NCBI GenBank assembly: GCA_022601195.1
Contig: JAHZIX010000010.1
Span: 1-64,000 of the forward strand
Direction: 5' to 3'
From: Deltaproteobacteria bacterium
GTDB lineage: Bacteria; Acidobacteriota; Thermoanaerobaculia; Multivoradales; JAHZIX01
DNA: 64,000 nt
This document shows positions 33,112-41,258 of the stretch, one piece after another (positions within the stretch are counted from its first letter, which is position 1; each line of letters starts with the position of its first letter). Under the pieces are notes generated by a model. That model did not search any database. It saw only the letters and a list, made by a program, of their open reading frames with translations, and was not told the origin of the DNA. A program made the position numbers and the translations under genes.

Positions 33112-36100
33112 ATGATGGATTCCCCCCCTTCCCGCCAAGTCGCCCCTCGCCAATCCCGGCGGCGACTCCGCACCGGCTGCGGCATCTTCCTGGCAGGACT
33201 GCTTGTGCTCCTGTTGCTGGGTCGCTTCACCCCCATCTTCCATCCAGGCCTCGGCTCCCTGATTTCTTGGGGTAGTGAGCGTTTCGGCGGCATGGACCTC
33301 GAATTCGCTGACCTGGATACCGACTGGACGACCTTCCTAGAGCTTTCCCAGGTCGAGATCGGCGGCCAGGCAGCCACCCATCCCTTGAAGAATCTCACCG
33401 CGGATCAGCTACGCATCGACTTCCGCCTCCGAGATCTGCTCGGGGGCAAGGCGGAGGGCTTGCGGAAGATCACGGCCCGCAACTTAGTGGTCAATGCGGC
33501 TGTGGAGGGAAGCCAAGAAGAGACTCCTCCAGCTCCCTGGCCAAAGCTGCCTCCGAACTTGCCGCTAGTGGATATCGCGCCCTTCGAGCTTCATGTGCAG
33601 TTGGGGGAAGGTAAGAGCATCGATGTGCTGGGTGGAAACCTCCAGGTGGAAGAGGCTTCTCAAGGAGAACAACTTCGTCTCGAGGCCACCAAGGTAGCGG
33701 CAGCCCTACCGGACCGTTCCCTGCCAACCGTTCCCCTTTCGGCTTCCCTCATCTACCGAGAAGGCTTGGCAGAAGTGGAGCATCTCGCCCTCGGCAGCCT
33801 CGGCTTGAGCCAAGGCTCCTTTCTCGACGGAACGGAGCTACAAGACCAGAAGCTCCGATGGAATTTAGATCTCCTGGCGGGCCAGGGAGGAGGGCTGGTG
33901 GCAGGCTCTCTCCAGGAAGGCCAGTTGAGCTCGGACTTCGATGTGCGGGCCGAGCTTCAGGAGCTTGCCCAGCTGCTGCCCCAGGCCGCATCCTCTGCCG
34001 GACAAGTCAGCCTGAAGGGTGACGTTTCGATGGCCCTCAGTGAGCCCGAGGGGGGCACCGCCCAGATCACGGTGCTAGGGAAAAACCTGCTCCTCCAAGG
34101 CATACCGCTAGAAACCGCTGAGGCTGAACTCCTTTGGCGAGATCGACGGTTGGAGATTCCTCGACTCTCGGCTCTCGACCCGGGCCACCGCCTCAACATC
34201 TCTCAGCTACTCATCCCCTTGACCGGTCGGAACCCCCAAGCTTGGATGGCGGAGGCCACCGGGCAATTGGAGTTAGAGGCTTCCGCTCTTCACACCCTAC
34301 TCGCTTCGAAGGGTCTCGCCCTGGAATCTGAGCCCCCCCAGCACCAGCTTCAGCTTTCCGCTTCCTTGGGCCAGGGAACTTTGCAACTTCAAGACGGCTT
34401 CCTGAGGGTCGAGGGTGGGGCTCTGGAGGTGCGCCGGGGCGAGGTAAAGCTGCTCCATTCGCCGTCCGGCCCTTCGGCGACCCAGCCCTCTGGCCCGGTG
34501 ATCGATCTCGAGCTGGAGACGAGTTTCGAAGACCTGGCGCCTCTCGGCCAGCTGATGGGCTCAGATTCCTGGACTGGAAGCCTAGAAGGAAGCCTTCAGG
34601 CCCAGGGAAGTTGGCCCCATCTCCAAGGGACCGCGGACCTGGTGGGCCGGCAGGTTCGGGTCACGGACTTTGCGCTCGGAGATCTTCAGCTGAAAGCCCA
34701 GAGCGACGGCCTCGAGCTGAAAGTCGACTCCCTCAACGCTGCTGGTGACTGGGGCACACTCCAGGCGTCGGGGCAGCTCGGTTTGAAGGACTACCACCTC
34801 CGGAACGTTCAGATGGAGGCAGATGTCCACCAGGCGGCCCTGCTTCAACCGGGCGCAAAAAGCCCCTTGCCGATTCCCGATCAGTTTCGTCTGGAAGCTC
34901 GACTCGACGGCCCTTGGCGGCAAGCTACCGGCTCTCTAAATCTGAAGGGCTCCGGTGACCTCGGCAACCTGCCAGCAGAAGGGATCACCTTGGCTGGCGA
35001 GCTCCGTCAGGGAGACCTGGAGATAGAGGCTTTCTCCCTGCAAACCCCCTACGGGGAGATCGATGCTGCCGGAACGCTGCGAGACCCTATGGGCGGCCTC
35101 CCACTGCATCTCGCCCTGAGCCAGCTGCGCCTCGAGGGCCAGGACATTCAAGGGAGCAAGGGTCGAAACCTGACCTTGCAGCAACCGGCGCAGCTCCACA
35201 TTGGAGCGCGAGGAGCCCGGACCGACGGCCTGGACCTTCGAGGCTCTGCCGGAGCTCTCCAAATCCGGCCAACATTCACAGGTAGCGGCAAAGATAGCAG
35301 CGAAGATAGCGGCGAAGGCCCCCTCGAGATGACTTTGGAAGCTCTCGACCCCATGCCCTTTGCCGGTTCGTTGCTGCCCGCTGGCTGGGCCCTCGGGGAC
35401 CTCTCGGGCCGAGTCTTGGTGGACTGGAGGTCCAAAGCTCTGCAACTCGAGACTCAGGGCACGGCTGGGCGCCTTCGCATCCCCGCCTGGGAGCAGGACC
35501 TGGTGGCCTCCTGGCAAGGCCATCTCGAAGACGGGATCGCTCAGCTCGACAACCTGGCCTTGAAGGACGACCGTGGCAGCTTCCTACAGCTCAAAGGGCA
35601 GCTTCCCTTCCAAGAGCTTCTTCAGACCTTGAGTGCGGCTGAGCCACCATCCGGCCCGACCGCCGGCTCTCCTCTCTCCCTGCAAGGGGAGCTACAAACC
35701 GAGAGCTTCCAGAGCGTTCCCCTACAGCTTGGCGGAGAGACTTTCGAGTTGGCGGGAAACCTACGGGGAAACTTCCAGCTGGAAGGCCATCTACACCAGC
35801 TTCTGGGCCACCTTGACCTCGAAGGGAAAGAGATTGAGCTGAGAGGTCAGGCTCCAGGAGGGGCTCGGCGGCTCGGCCCCGGCACTTTGGATGCCCATGT
35901 GAAACTCGATGGTGACGACGGCCTGACCATCGACGAGCTTCGCCTCGACATCGCCGAGGCCTTCCTGGTCGAAGCTTCCGGCTCCGTTGCTCTGCCAGCA
36001 GATATCTCCGCCTACCGAGGCTCCGAGACCAACCCCACCCCCTGGAAGCAAGCCGCGGTCGAGGTCGATGGCCGATTCCAATCCAAGGACCTCGCTTGGG

Positions 36101-37416
36101 CTCGCCCCTGGCTGACGGACGTGCGTCGCCTCGAGGGCGCTACGGAGGGCCGCTTCGAAGCCCGAGGCACCCTCGGCGCACCTCAGCTGCGAGGCGTTGC
36201 GGACATGACCGGGGGATCCCTACGACTGGCGAGCAACGGCTTGGCGGTAGACGCCCTGGAAGGTCGAGTGAGCTTCGACCCGCACCGCGTAGAGGTGGAG
36301 AACTTTGGGGGCGAGCTCGGCGGGTCTCCCTTTTCCTTGATCGGCTCGGTGGCCTTGGCGGGACTCTCTGCTGGAAAGACCTCTGCTGGAAAGACCTCCA
36401 CTGGGAAGACCTCCGTTGGGGTGAGCTCCGCCTCTTCCGGAGACCAGGAGGACGGCTCCGCCGTCTTCGACTTTCGCCTGACCGGAGAAAACCTCCTCTT
36501 GGCTCGCAGCACGGACCTTCGCCTCCGATCCGATGTCGACCTTCACCTCCAAGGTCCCATGGATGCGCTCAGCTTGAGCGGCGATTTGGGCCTCCGCAAC
36601 ACCCGGGTTCGGCAACAAATCGACCTGCTCGGGATGTTCGCGGGAGGGGTGACCAGCGGCCTGACGGGAGTCGCGGCTCCCGAATCTTCTCAAGGAGGAA
36701 TCCAGCTATTCTCCTTCCCCGACCCTCCCCTATCGACCACCCGCCTCGACCTCCGAGTGCGCTCCGTCGATCCCGTCCAGTTGACCGGCAACCTCGCTAA
36801 GGGGGGCGCTCGGGTCGATCTACGGATCCAAGGTACCGGCGAAGTGCCTTTGCCGGTGGGCACCATCTACTTGGAGCCAACGGAGATTCGGCTGCCCAGC
36901 GGCGCCGCCAAGCTCAGCTCGGGAACCGTCGTCTTTTCCCAGGGTCGCCCCTTCAGCCCAGAGATCGCTCTGGGGGGAACGACTCGGATGCAAGGCTACG
37001 ATATCGGCATTCAGCTCACCGGCTCTGTCGAGGAGCCGGAGGTCTTACTCAGCTCCACCCCACCCCTCCCCAACGACGAGCTGCTGTTGTTGGTCCTCAC
37101 CGGACAAGCTCCCACCAGCACCGCCGATGGCCTGGCGGACAAGCGAGCCGCGGAGTCCGTGGCGCTCTACCTGGCTCGAGACTTCCTGGTGCGGTGGATG
37201 GGAAAGGGCTCGAAGCAGAGCGACTCTTCCTGGTTGGACCGCTTCGCCCTGGTGCGCGGCCAGGACGTTTCGGAAAACGGTGTCGAAACCACCGAAGCGA
37301 GTTTTCGTCTCGAAAAAGGACTGTTACACAATTCGGATGTGCTCTACCTGGTCGCCGAACAGGACACTTTCGAAGACTACAACTTCGGCCTACGACTGGT
37401 ATTTCGCTTTCAATGA
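33112..37416 (+). CDS. tamB: TamB-like translocation/assembly protein
   Basis: TamB-type proteins span the periplasm and help move proteins or lipids to the outer membrane. The 1434-aa chain has one N-terminal membrane anchor (GCGIFLAGLLVLLLLGRFTP), then a long beta-rich repetitive region with alternating hydrophobic strands, and a C-terminal DUF490/TamB domain (about 1000-1434, including VQLTGNLAKGGARVDLRIQG, DELLLLVLTG and a terminal LRLVFRFQ). A short in-frame repeat, SAGKTSAGKTSTGKTS, near residue 1085 is unusual. It overlaps the Omp85/TamA-like gene by ATGA, so the two are translationally coupled, as in tamAB operons but with the order reversed. Confidence 0.82.
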   Translation: MMDSPPSRQVAPRQSRRRLRTGCGIFLAGLLVLLLLGRFTPIFHPGLGSLISWGSERFGGMDLEFADLDTDWTTFLELSQVEIGGQAATHPLKNLTADQLRIDFRLRDLLGGKAEGLRKITARNLVVNAAVEGSQEETPPAPWPKLPPNLPLVDIAPFELHVQLGEGKSIDVLGGNLQVEEASQGEQLRLEATKVAAALPDRSLPTVPLSASLIYREGLAEVEHLALGSLGLSQGSFLDGTELQDQKLRWNLDLLAGQGGGLVAGSLQEGQLSSDFDVRAELQELAQLLPQAASSAGQVSLKGDVSMALSEPEGGTAQITVLGKNLLLQGIPLETAEAELLWRDRRLEIPRLSALDPGHRLNISQLLIPLTGRNPQAWMAEATGQLELEASALHTLLASKGLALESEPPQHQLQLSASLGQGTLQLQDGFLRVEGGALEVRRGEVKLLHSPSGPSATQPSGPVIDLELETSFEDLAPLGQLMGSDSWTGSLEGSLQAQGSWPHLQGTADLVGRQVRVTDFALGDLQLKAQSDGLELKVDSLNAAGDWGTLQASGQLGLKDYHLRNVQMEADVHQAALLQPGAKSPLPIPDQFRLEARLDGPWRQATGSLNLKGSGDLGNLPAEGITLAGELRQGDLEIEAFSLQTPYGEIDAAGTLRDPMGGLPLHLALSQLRLEGQDIQGSKGRNLTLQQPAQLHIGARGARTDGLDLRGSAGALQIRPTFTGSGKDSSEDSGEGPLEMTLEALDPMPFAGSLLPAGWALGDLSGRVLVDWRSKALQLETQGTAGRLRIPAWEQDLVASWQGHLEDGIAQLDNLALKDDRGSFLQLKGQLPFQELLQTLSAAEPPSGPTAGSPLSLQGELQTESFQSVPLQLGGETFELAGNLRGNFQLEGHLHQLLGHLDLEGKEIELRGQAPGGARRLGPGTLDAHVKLDGDDGLTIDELRLDIAEAFLVEASGSVALPADISAYRGSETNPTPWKQAAVEVDGRFQSKDLAWARPWLTDVRRLEGATEGRFEARGTLGAPQLRGVADMTGGSLRLASNGLAVDALEGRVSFDPHRVEVENFGGELGGSPFSLIGSVALAGLSAGKTSAGKTSTGKTSVGVSSASSGDQEDGSAVFDFRLTGENLLLARSTDLRLRSDVDLHLQGPMDALSLSGDLGLRNTRVRQQIDLLGMFAGGVTSGLTGVAAPESSQGGIQLFSFPDPPLSTTRLDLRVRSVDPVQLTGNLAKGGARVDLRIQGTGEVPLPVGTIYLEPTEIRLPSGAAKLSSGTVVFSQGRPFSPEIALGGTTRMQGYDIGIQLTGSVEEPEVLLSSTPPLPNDELLLLVLTGQAPTSTADGLADKRAAESVALYLARDFLVRWMGKGSKQSDSSWLDRFALVRGQDVSENGVETTEASFRLEKGLLHNSDVLYLVAEQDTFEDYNFGLRLVFRFQ

Positions 37417-39728
37417 GACCCTCGACCCACCTTCTGACTTTCGGTCTTCTGATGCTGCTAACCAGCATCAGCCAAGCTGAGCTGCTCCAAAACTCAGAGG
37501 ATCCTGCGGGTCGACAGGCCCCGGTTGATCGGCAGGCTGATAGGCAGGCTGATTTGCCGGTAGATGGGCCGGTTGATCAAGATGGGGAAGATGCGCCTAT
37601 CGCCGATACCCCCGACATCGACACCGACATCGACATCGACATCGAAGTGGTCTTTCAGGGAAATTCTGAGATATCTACCAGCCGTCTGCGCAAAAGCATC
37701 GCCGAAGAGTTGGAGAGCTTCGCGACCCACCGGCGCAAGGCCTTCGCCGATGACGCAGCTTTCGAGCTGGCCTCCCTCTACCTGGCCAGTGGGTATCCGG
37801 ACGCGGTGGTGGACTTCCAGGTCGGCCCGGAGTCGGAGTCCCCTCAGCAGCTTCTATTCCTCATCGACGAAGGCCCTAGGACCGTCGTCACCGATCTGAG
37901 CTTCATCGGCAACCATAGCTACGAAGGGAAATCTCTTCAGAGCTTTTTTGAGTCCACCCGGCGCAGTAGTCTGGGAGCCCGAGGCCATTTCGTCCTCCAC
38001 CGCATCAAGAGTGAGATCGGCAGCCTAGAGAATTTCTACCGATCCTCCGGCTTCCTCGAAGTCAGTGTGGAGCCAGCCAAAGTCCAGTTCAGCGACGACC
38101 GGCGGGAAGCGAGCATCGAAATCACCCTCCAAGAGGGACCTCGTTTCCTTCTTAGGGAAATTCGCATTCCCTCTAGCGCTGAGGTCCCAGCCAGCGAGCT
38201 GGAGGAGATTCGAGCTTCTTTTCTCCACAAGCCCTACAACAGCCGATTCCCCTACGAGATTCGTGGGCTCCTGGCAGACTCCCTAGGGCACCGGGGCTTT
38301 CCGGACGCCCATCTGGAGGTCGAAGTTCTGAGGAGCACCCCGGAGGCCAGCACTCAGGTTGCCAACAGCCCGGATGCCAGCACCCCAGAGACCAGCACCC
38401 CGGAGGCCAGTACCCCGGAGGCCAGCCCTCAGGAACAACCCTCCCAAGCGGCGGTTCCCCAAGGCGAGATTCGCTTGGTATTCGAAGTGGATCCCGGCCA
38501 GCAGGTGTTCCTATCCGAAATCCAGATTCAGGGAGCCAAGAAATCCCATGAAGGATTCATTCGATCCTGTCTGGATCTCGAGGCCGGTCATCGCTTCGAC
38601 AACCAGCGAGTCCGAGAAGGCTTTCGTTGCCTCTACCGCACCGGGCTGTTTTCCCGTGTCGATATCCGCCTCGCCGAGGGAGAGGGCGACCGGCGTCCGT
38701 TGCAAGTCACCGTGGAGGAGCTGCCCACTCGGGAGATCTTCATGGAGCCTGGATTCGGCGCCTATGAAGGCCTACGCCTGAAGTTGGGTCTGAAGCAGAA
38801 GAACTTGTTCGGCAGAGGGAGCGAGCTGCGGGGGGACACCACCGTTGCTGAGCGGGCCCTGCGCGCCAAGCTCACCTACAGCGACCCGTGGTCCCTGGTA
38901 GAGGGCATCACCACCGACATCAGCGCCAGTGCCAACGAAAGAGAGCTCGATGGCTTCACCTCCACCAAATACGGTGCTGGTATTTCGTTGAGAAAAGAGT
39001 GGTCGAGTGATCTGACCGCCACCTTGGGGTATCAATTCCGACGCTCGGAGTCGAGACAGGTGATCGACCCGGAATCGGTCCAGGTATCTCAAGAAGATGT
39101 GGATATTTCTTCTCTAAAGCTCACGGGCCGCTATGACGATCGAGACAACCTCTTTGCCCCTCACAGTGGATGGTTGGCGGAGTTGCACTTGGAATACGCT
39201 TCCGAGTCCCTGGGCTCGGAGTTGGAGTTCCTTCGCTCCCGCCTGACGGTCTCGGCGTTTCATCCCTTGGGAAAAACGACCACCTTAGGGTTGTCGTTGC
39301 GGGGAGGCGTCATCGTCCCGATCGGTAACGACACCGCCATTCCTCTTCAGGAACGCTACTATGCCGGCGGTGAAAACTCCGTCCGCTCCTTCAAAGAAAA
39401 TGCCCTTCTGCCTCGCGATAGCAACGGCGCCCCAGTCGTGGACGACCAGGGCAACTCCCAAGGCGGCGAGGCCTTCACTACACTCTCCCTGGAGCTGCGC
39501 CAAGCTCTTCTAGGAAACCTCCACGGAGCCTTGTTTGCGGATGCCGGCCATCTCAGCGCCGACGCCAGCGACCTGTTCGAATTCACCGAGGTCCGCACTG
39601 CGGTGGGCCTGGGGCTTCGTTACCTCCTCCCCATCGGCCCGATTCGATTGGATGGAGCCTGGAACCCAGACCGCGACACCGACGAAGAAGCCTTCGTATG
39701 GCACTTCTCCGTCGGTATGGCGTTCTGA
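37413..39728 (+). CDS. Omp85-family outer membrane protein, TamA/BamA-like
   Basis: The 771-aa protein inserts into the outer membrane as a beta-barrel. The ATG at 37413 overlaps the tamB stop and begins a signal peptide (MRPSTHLLTFGLLMLLTSIS). POTRA-like domains follow (VVFQGNSEISTSRLRKSIAE; LIDEGPRTVVTDLSFIGNHS). The barrel starts near EIFMEPGFGAYEGLRLKLGL and ends in HFSVGMAF with the C-terminal Phe typical of Omp85 barrels. Two low-complexity linkers interrupt it: a D/V/Q-rich stretch at residues about 30-65 (RQADRQADLP) and an S/T/P/E-rich repeat near residues 310-340 (TPEASTPEAS). The pairing with TamB argues for TamA rather than BamA. Its last coding bases are copied at 53341 and, more weakly, at 54368. 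Confidence 0.83.
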   Translation: MRPSTHLLTFGLLMLLTSISQAELLQNSEDPAGRQAPVDRQADRQADLPVDGPVDQDGEDAPIADTPDIDTDIDIDIEVVFQGNSEISTSRLRKSIAEELESFATHRRKAFADDAAFELASLYLASGYPDAVVDFQVGPESESPQQLLFLIDEGPRTVVTDLSFIGNHSYEGKSLQSFFESTRRSSLGARGHFVLHRIKSEIGSLENFYRSSGFLEVSVEPAKVQFSDDRREASIEITLQEGPRFLLREIRIPSSAEVPASELEEIRASFLHKPYNSRFPYEIRGLLADSLGHRGFPDAHLEVEVLRSTPEASTQVANSPDASTPETSTPEASTPEASPQEQPSQAAVPQGEIRLVFEVDPGQQVFLSEIQIQGAKKSHEGFIRSCLDLEAGHRFDNQRVREGFRCLYRTGLFSRVDIRLAEGEGDRRPLQVTVEELPTREIFMEPGFGAYEGLRLKLGLKQKNLFGRGSELRGDTTVAERALRAKLTYSDPWSLVEGITTDISASANERELDGFTSTKYGAGISLRKEWSSDLTATLGYQFRRSESRQVIDPESVQVSQEDVDISSLKLTGRYDDRDNLFAPHSGWLAELHLEYASESLGSELEFLRSRLTVSAFHPLGKTTTLGLSLRGGVIVPIGNDTAIPLQERYYAGGENSVRSFKENALLPRDSNGAPVVDDQGNSQGGEAFTTLSLELRQALLGNLHGALFADAGHLSADASDLFEFTEVRTAVGLGLRYLLPIGPIRLDGAWNPDRDTDEEAFVWHFSVGMAF

Positions 39729-39768
39729 GCAGCAGGAAACCTAGGGACTGCTGAAACTCTCCATCAGC

Positions 39769-39847
39769 TTGGTAATTCCTTGTCGTCGAGTTAGTATCTT
39801 TCATGCTTCGTGATCGCTTACCTTTTCTACTTCGACCCTTAGGGTCG
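39769..39847 (+). promoter_or_regulatory. Promoter and palindrome before the CHAT/caspase gene run
   Basis: TTGGTA at 39769-39774 and TAGTAT at 39792-39797 are separated by 17 bases, a plausible housekeeping-type promoter. Downstream, CGACCC-TTA-GGGTCG at 39833-39847 is a palindrome in the presumed 5' leader and could be an operator. An ECF-type autoregulatory promoter was not recognised with certainty; GGAAAC at 39735 is the nearest candidate -35. Confidence 0.45.
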
Positions 39848-39863
39848 CCCGGCCCCCTGCCGG

Positions 39864-40448
39864 ATGAGGAAGCCCGAGTTGCACGACAGCGATGAGCTCT
39901 TCGACACCCTGTTCCGTGAAAACAGATGTGCAGTGCTTCACTACTTCCGAAACCTTGGCTGTGCGCTCGAGGAATGCGAGGATCTCACTCAAGAAACTTT
40001 CTTTCGTGTCTATAGATCTATAAACAGCCTTGACCAAGTCAAGGCGCAGCGACCCTGGATCTTCACGGTGGCGGTCAACGTGTGGAGGAATAGACTGAGG
40101 GAAGGCTCGGCTAAGAAGCGGGCCGCCCTCCTCTCTTCCTTGGAAGAGGTGGGCGGAGACCGGCAGGAGGTTGTTTCGGTTGCGGAGCAGGTCGGCTCCA
40201 GCAGCCCACCAGCCCCCCTTGACTTTGCCTTGGCTGAGGAGAGAAAGGAGCAGCTCCGGGACGCTCTGACACGTCTGCCTGTGAGGATGCGCCGAACGGT
40301 CCGGTTTCGAGTGGACCAAGATTTGAAGTACCAGGAGATCGCGGAACTGATGAACGTTTCGATCGACACGGTCAAGACTCAGCTGTTTCAAGCACGCCGC
40401 CGACTCAAGGAGGAGTTGGGCTCCTATTTCGAAAGGATTGAGATCTAG
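39864..40448 (+). CDS. ECF RNA polymerase sigma factor heading the CHAT/caspase gene run
   Basis: The 194-aa sigma-70-family protein has region 2 (VLHYFRNLGCALEECEDLTQ, then ETFFRVYRSI) and a region 4 helix-turn-helix (YQEIAELMNVSIDTVKTQLF). No strong ribosome-binding site precedes the ATG. The stop is 11 bases before the start of a zinc-finger anti-sigma-like gene, the usual sigma/anti-sigma layout. All the genes downstream to 51585 run the same way, so this sigma factor probably switches on the protease genes that follow. The triggering signal is unknown. Confidence 0.85.
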   Translation: MRKPELHDSDELFDTLFRENRCAVLHYFRNLGCALEECEDLTQETFFRVYRSINSLDQVKAQRPWIFTVAVNVWRNRLREGSAKKRAALLSSLEEVGGDRQEVVSVAEQVGSSSPPAPLDFALAEERKEQLRDALTRLPVRMRRTVRFRVDQDLKYQEIAELMNVSIDTVKTQLFQARRRLKEELGSYFERIEI

Positions 40449-40459
40449 CAGGACGCAAG

Positions 40460-41242
40460 ATGACTGAACCCGAAGACTTCAAGGAAGAGTTGAGGACAGT
40501 GGTAAAGGAAGAATTCCGCGCTGATCAGGCTCATCCCTCGGCAGAGGATCTGGTGGCCTTCGCCCAGCGGGAGCTTTCGGAGGACAGGACCTCAGACCTA
40601 GAGGAGCACCTGAGTTTGTGCAGGGATTGCACGGTGCAAGTCCTCGCCCTTCGCAAGACCCTCGAAGAAGGAGAGCAGCCCGAGGTGCCGGGAGTGCGGA
40701 ATAGTACCGAGCAAGCGCTGGCCGGGGTGAAACGTCGAGCGGCGATACCGGAAGATTCTGCCGAGCAGCTCACCGGAATCCAAACTCCTGATCGGTCGGC
40801 CGGGAAAGGGTTCTTATCCCTCGCTAAGGTAGCAGCGGTTCTGGTTACGGCGGTCGGTTTGTTTTGGATAGGTGCCGACCTCCTCCAACGCCCCGATCTC
40901 GTGGTCGATTTGGAGCCGATAGCTAGCCTCACGACGAGGAACGGGACCGCTGGTTCGGAGGAGACGGCCCGGGTTCCGGAAGGTCGAGATCTAGGGTTAA
41001 GAATTTACCGGCGAGGAATACACCTTCCGGAAGTCTTGGAGGTGATCTTCCAAGATTCCCAAGGCAGGGAAGTGCTCCGCCGACCCGTCGAGAACCGAGA
41101 ACCAGCCCTAGGCCTCATACTCCTAGAAATCGAAGCAGAGGCTCTTCCCGCAGACGCTTGGGAAATCTTTTTGGTACCGGAGGGGAAACGGGAGGACCAA
41201 GCCTTGGGCTCCTACGCAATGATTGTAGAAAGCAAGGATTGA
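40460..41242 (+). CDS. Zinc-finger anti-sigma-like membrane protein
   Basis: The N-terminal domain has the zf-HC2 pattern, H50-x3-C54-x2-C57 (LEEHLSLCRDC), with a preceding His at 25, as in ZAS-type anti-sigma factors that bind their sigma in the cytoplasm. A transmembrane helix (KVAAVLVTAVGLFWIGADLL, about 114-138) is followed by an extracytoplasmic beta-rich domain of about 115 residues. I infer that it holds the sigma factor encoded 11 bases upstream until an envelope signal or proteolysis frees it. The extracytoplasmic domain is not recognised. Confidence 0.8.
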   Translation: MTEPEDFKEELRTVVKEEFRADQAHPSAEDLVAFAQRELSEDRTSDLEEHLSLCRDCTVQVLALRKTLEEGEQPEVPGVRNSTEQALAGVKRRAAIPEDSAEQLTGIQTPDRSAGKGFLSLAKVAAVLVTAVGLFWIGADLLQRPDLVVDLEPIASLTTRNGTAGSEETARVPEGRDLGLRIYRRGIHLPEVLEVIFQDSQGREVLRRPVENREPALGLILLEIEAEALPADAWEIFLVPEGKREDQALGSYAMIVESKD

Positions 41243-41258
41243 GCCGCGGCGGCAGTCG

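Noticed and set aside
36370..36425. Repeats in tamB taken as a CRISPR-like or mobile repeat
   Set aside because: They are in frame, 15-18 bases long and encode SAGKTS units; there are no spacers.
37194..37412. Upstream extension of the Omp85 gene inside tamB
   Set aside because: It would precede the signal peptide; the ATGA overlap at 37413 is a better start.
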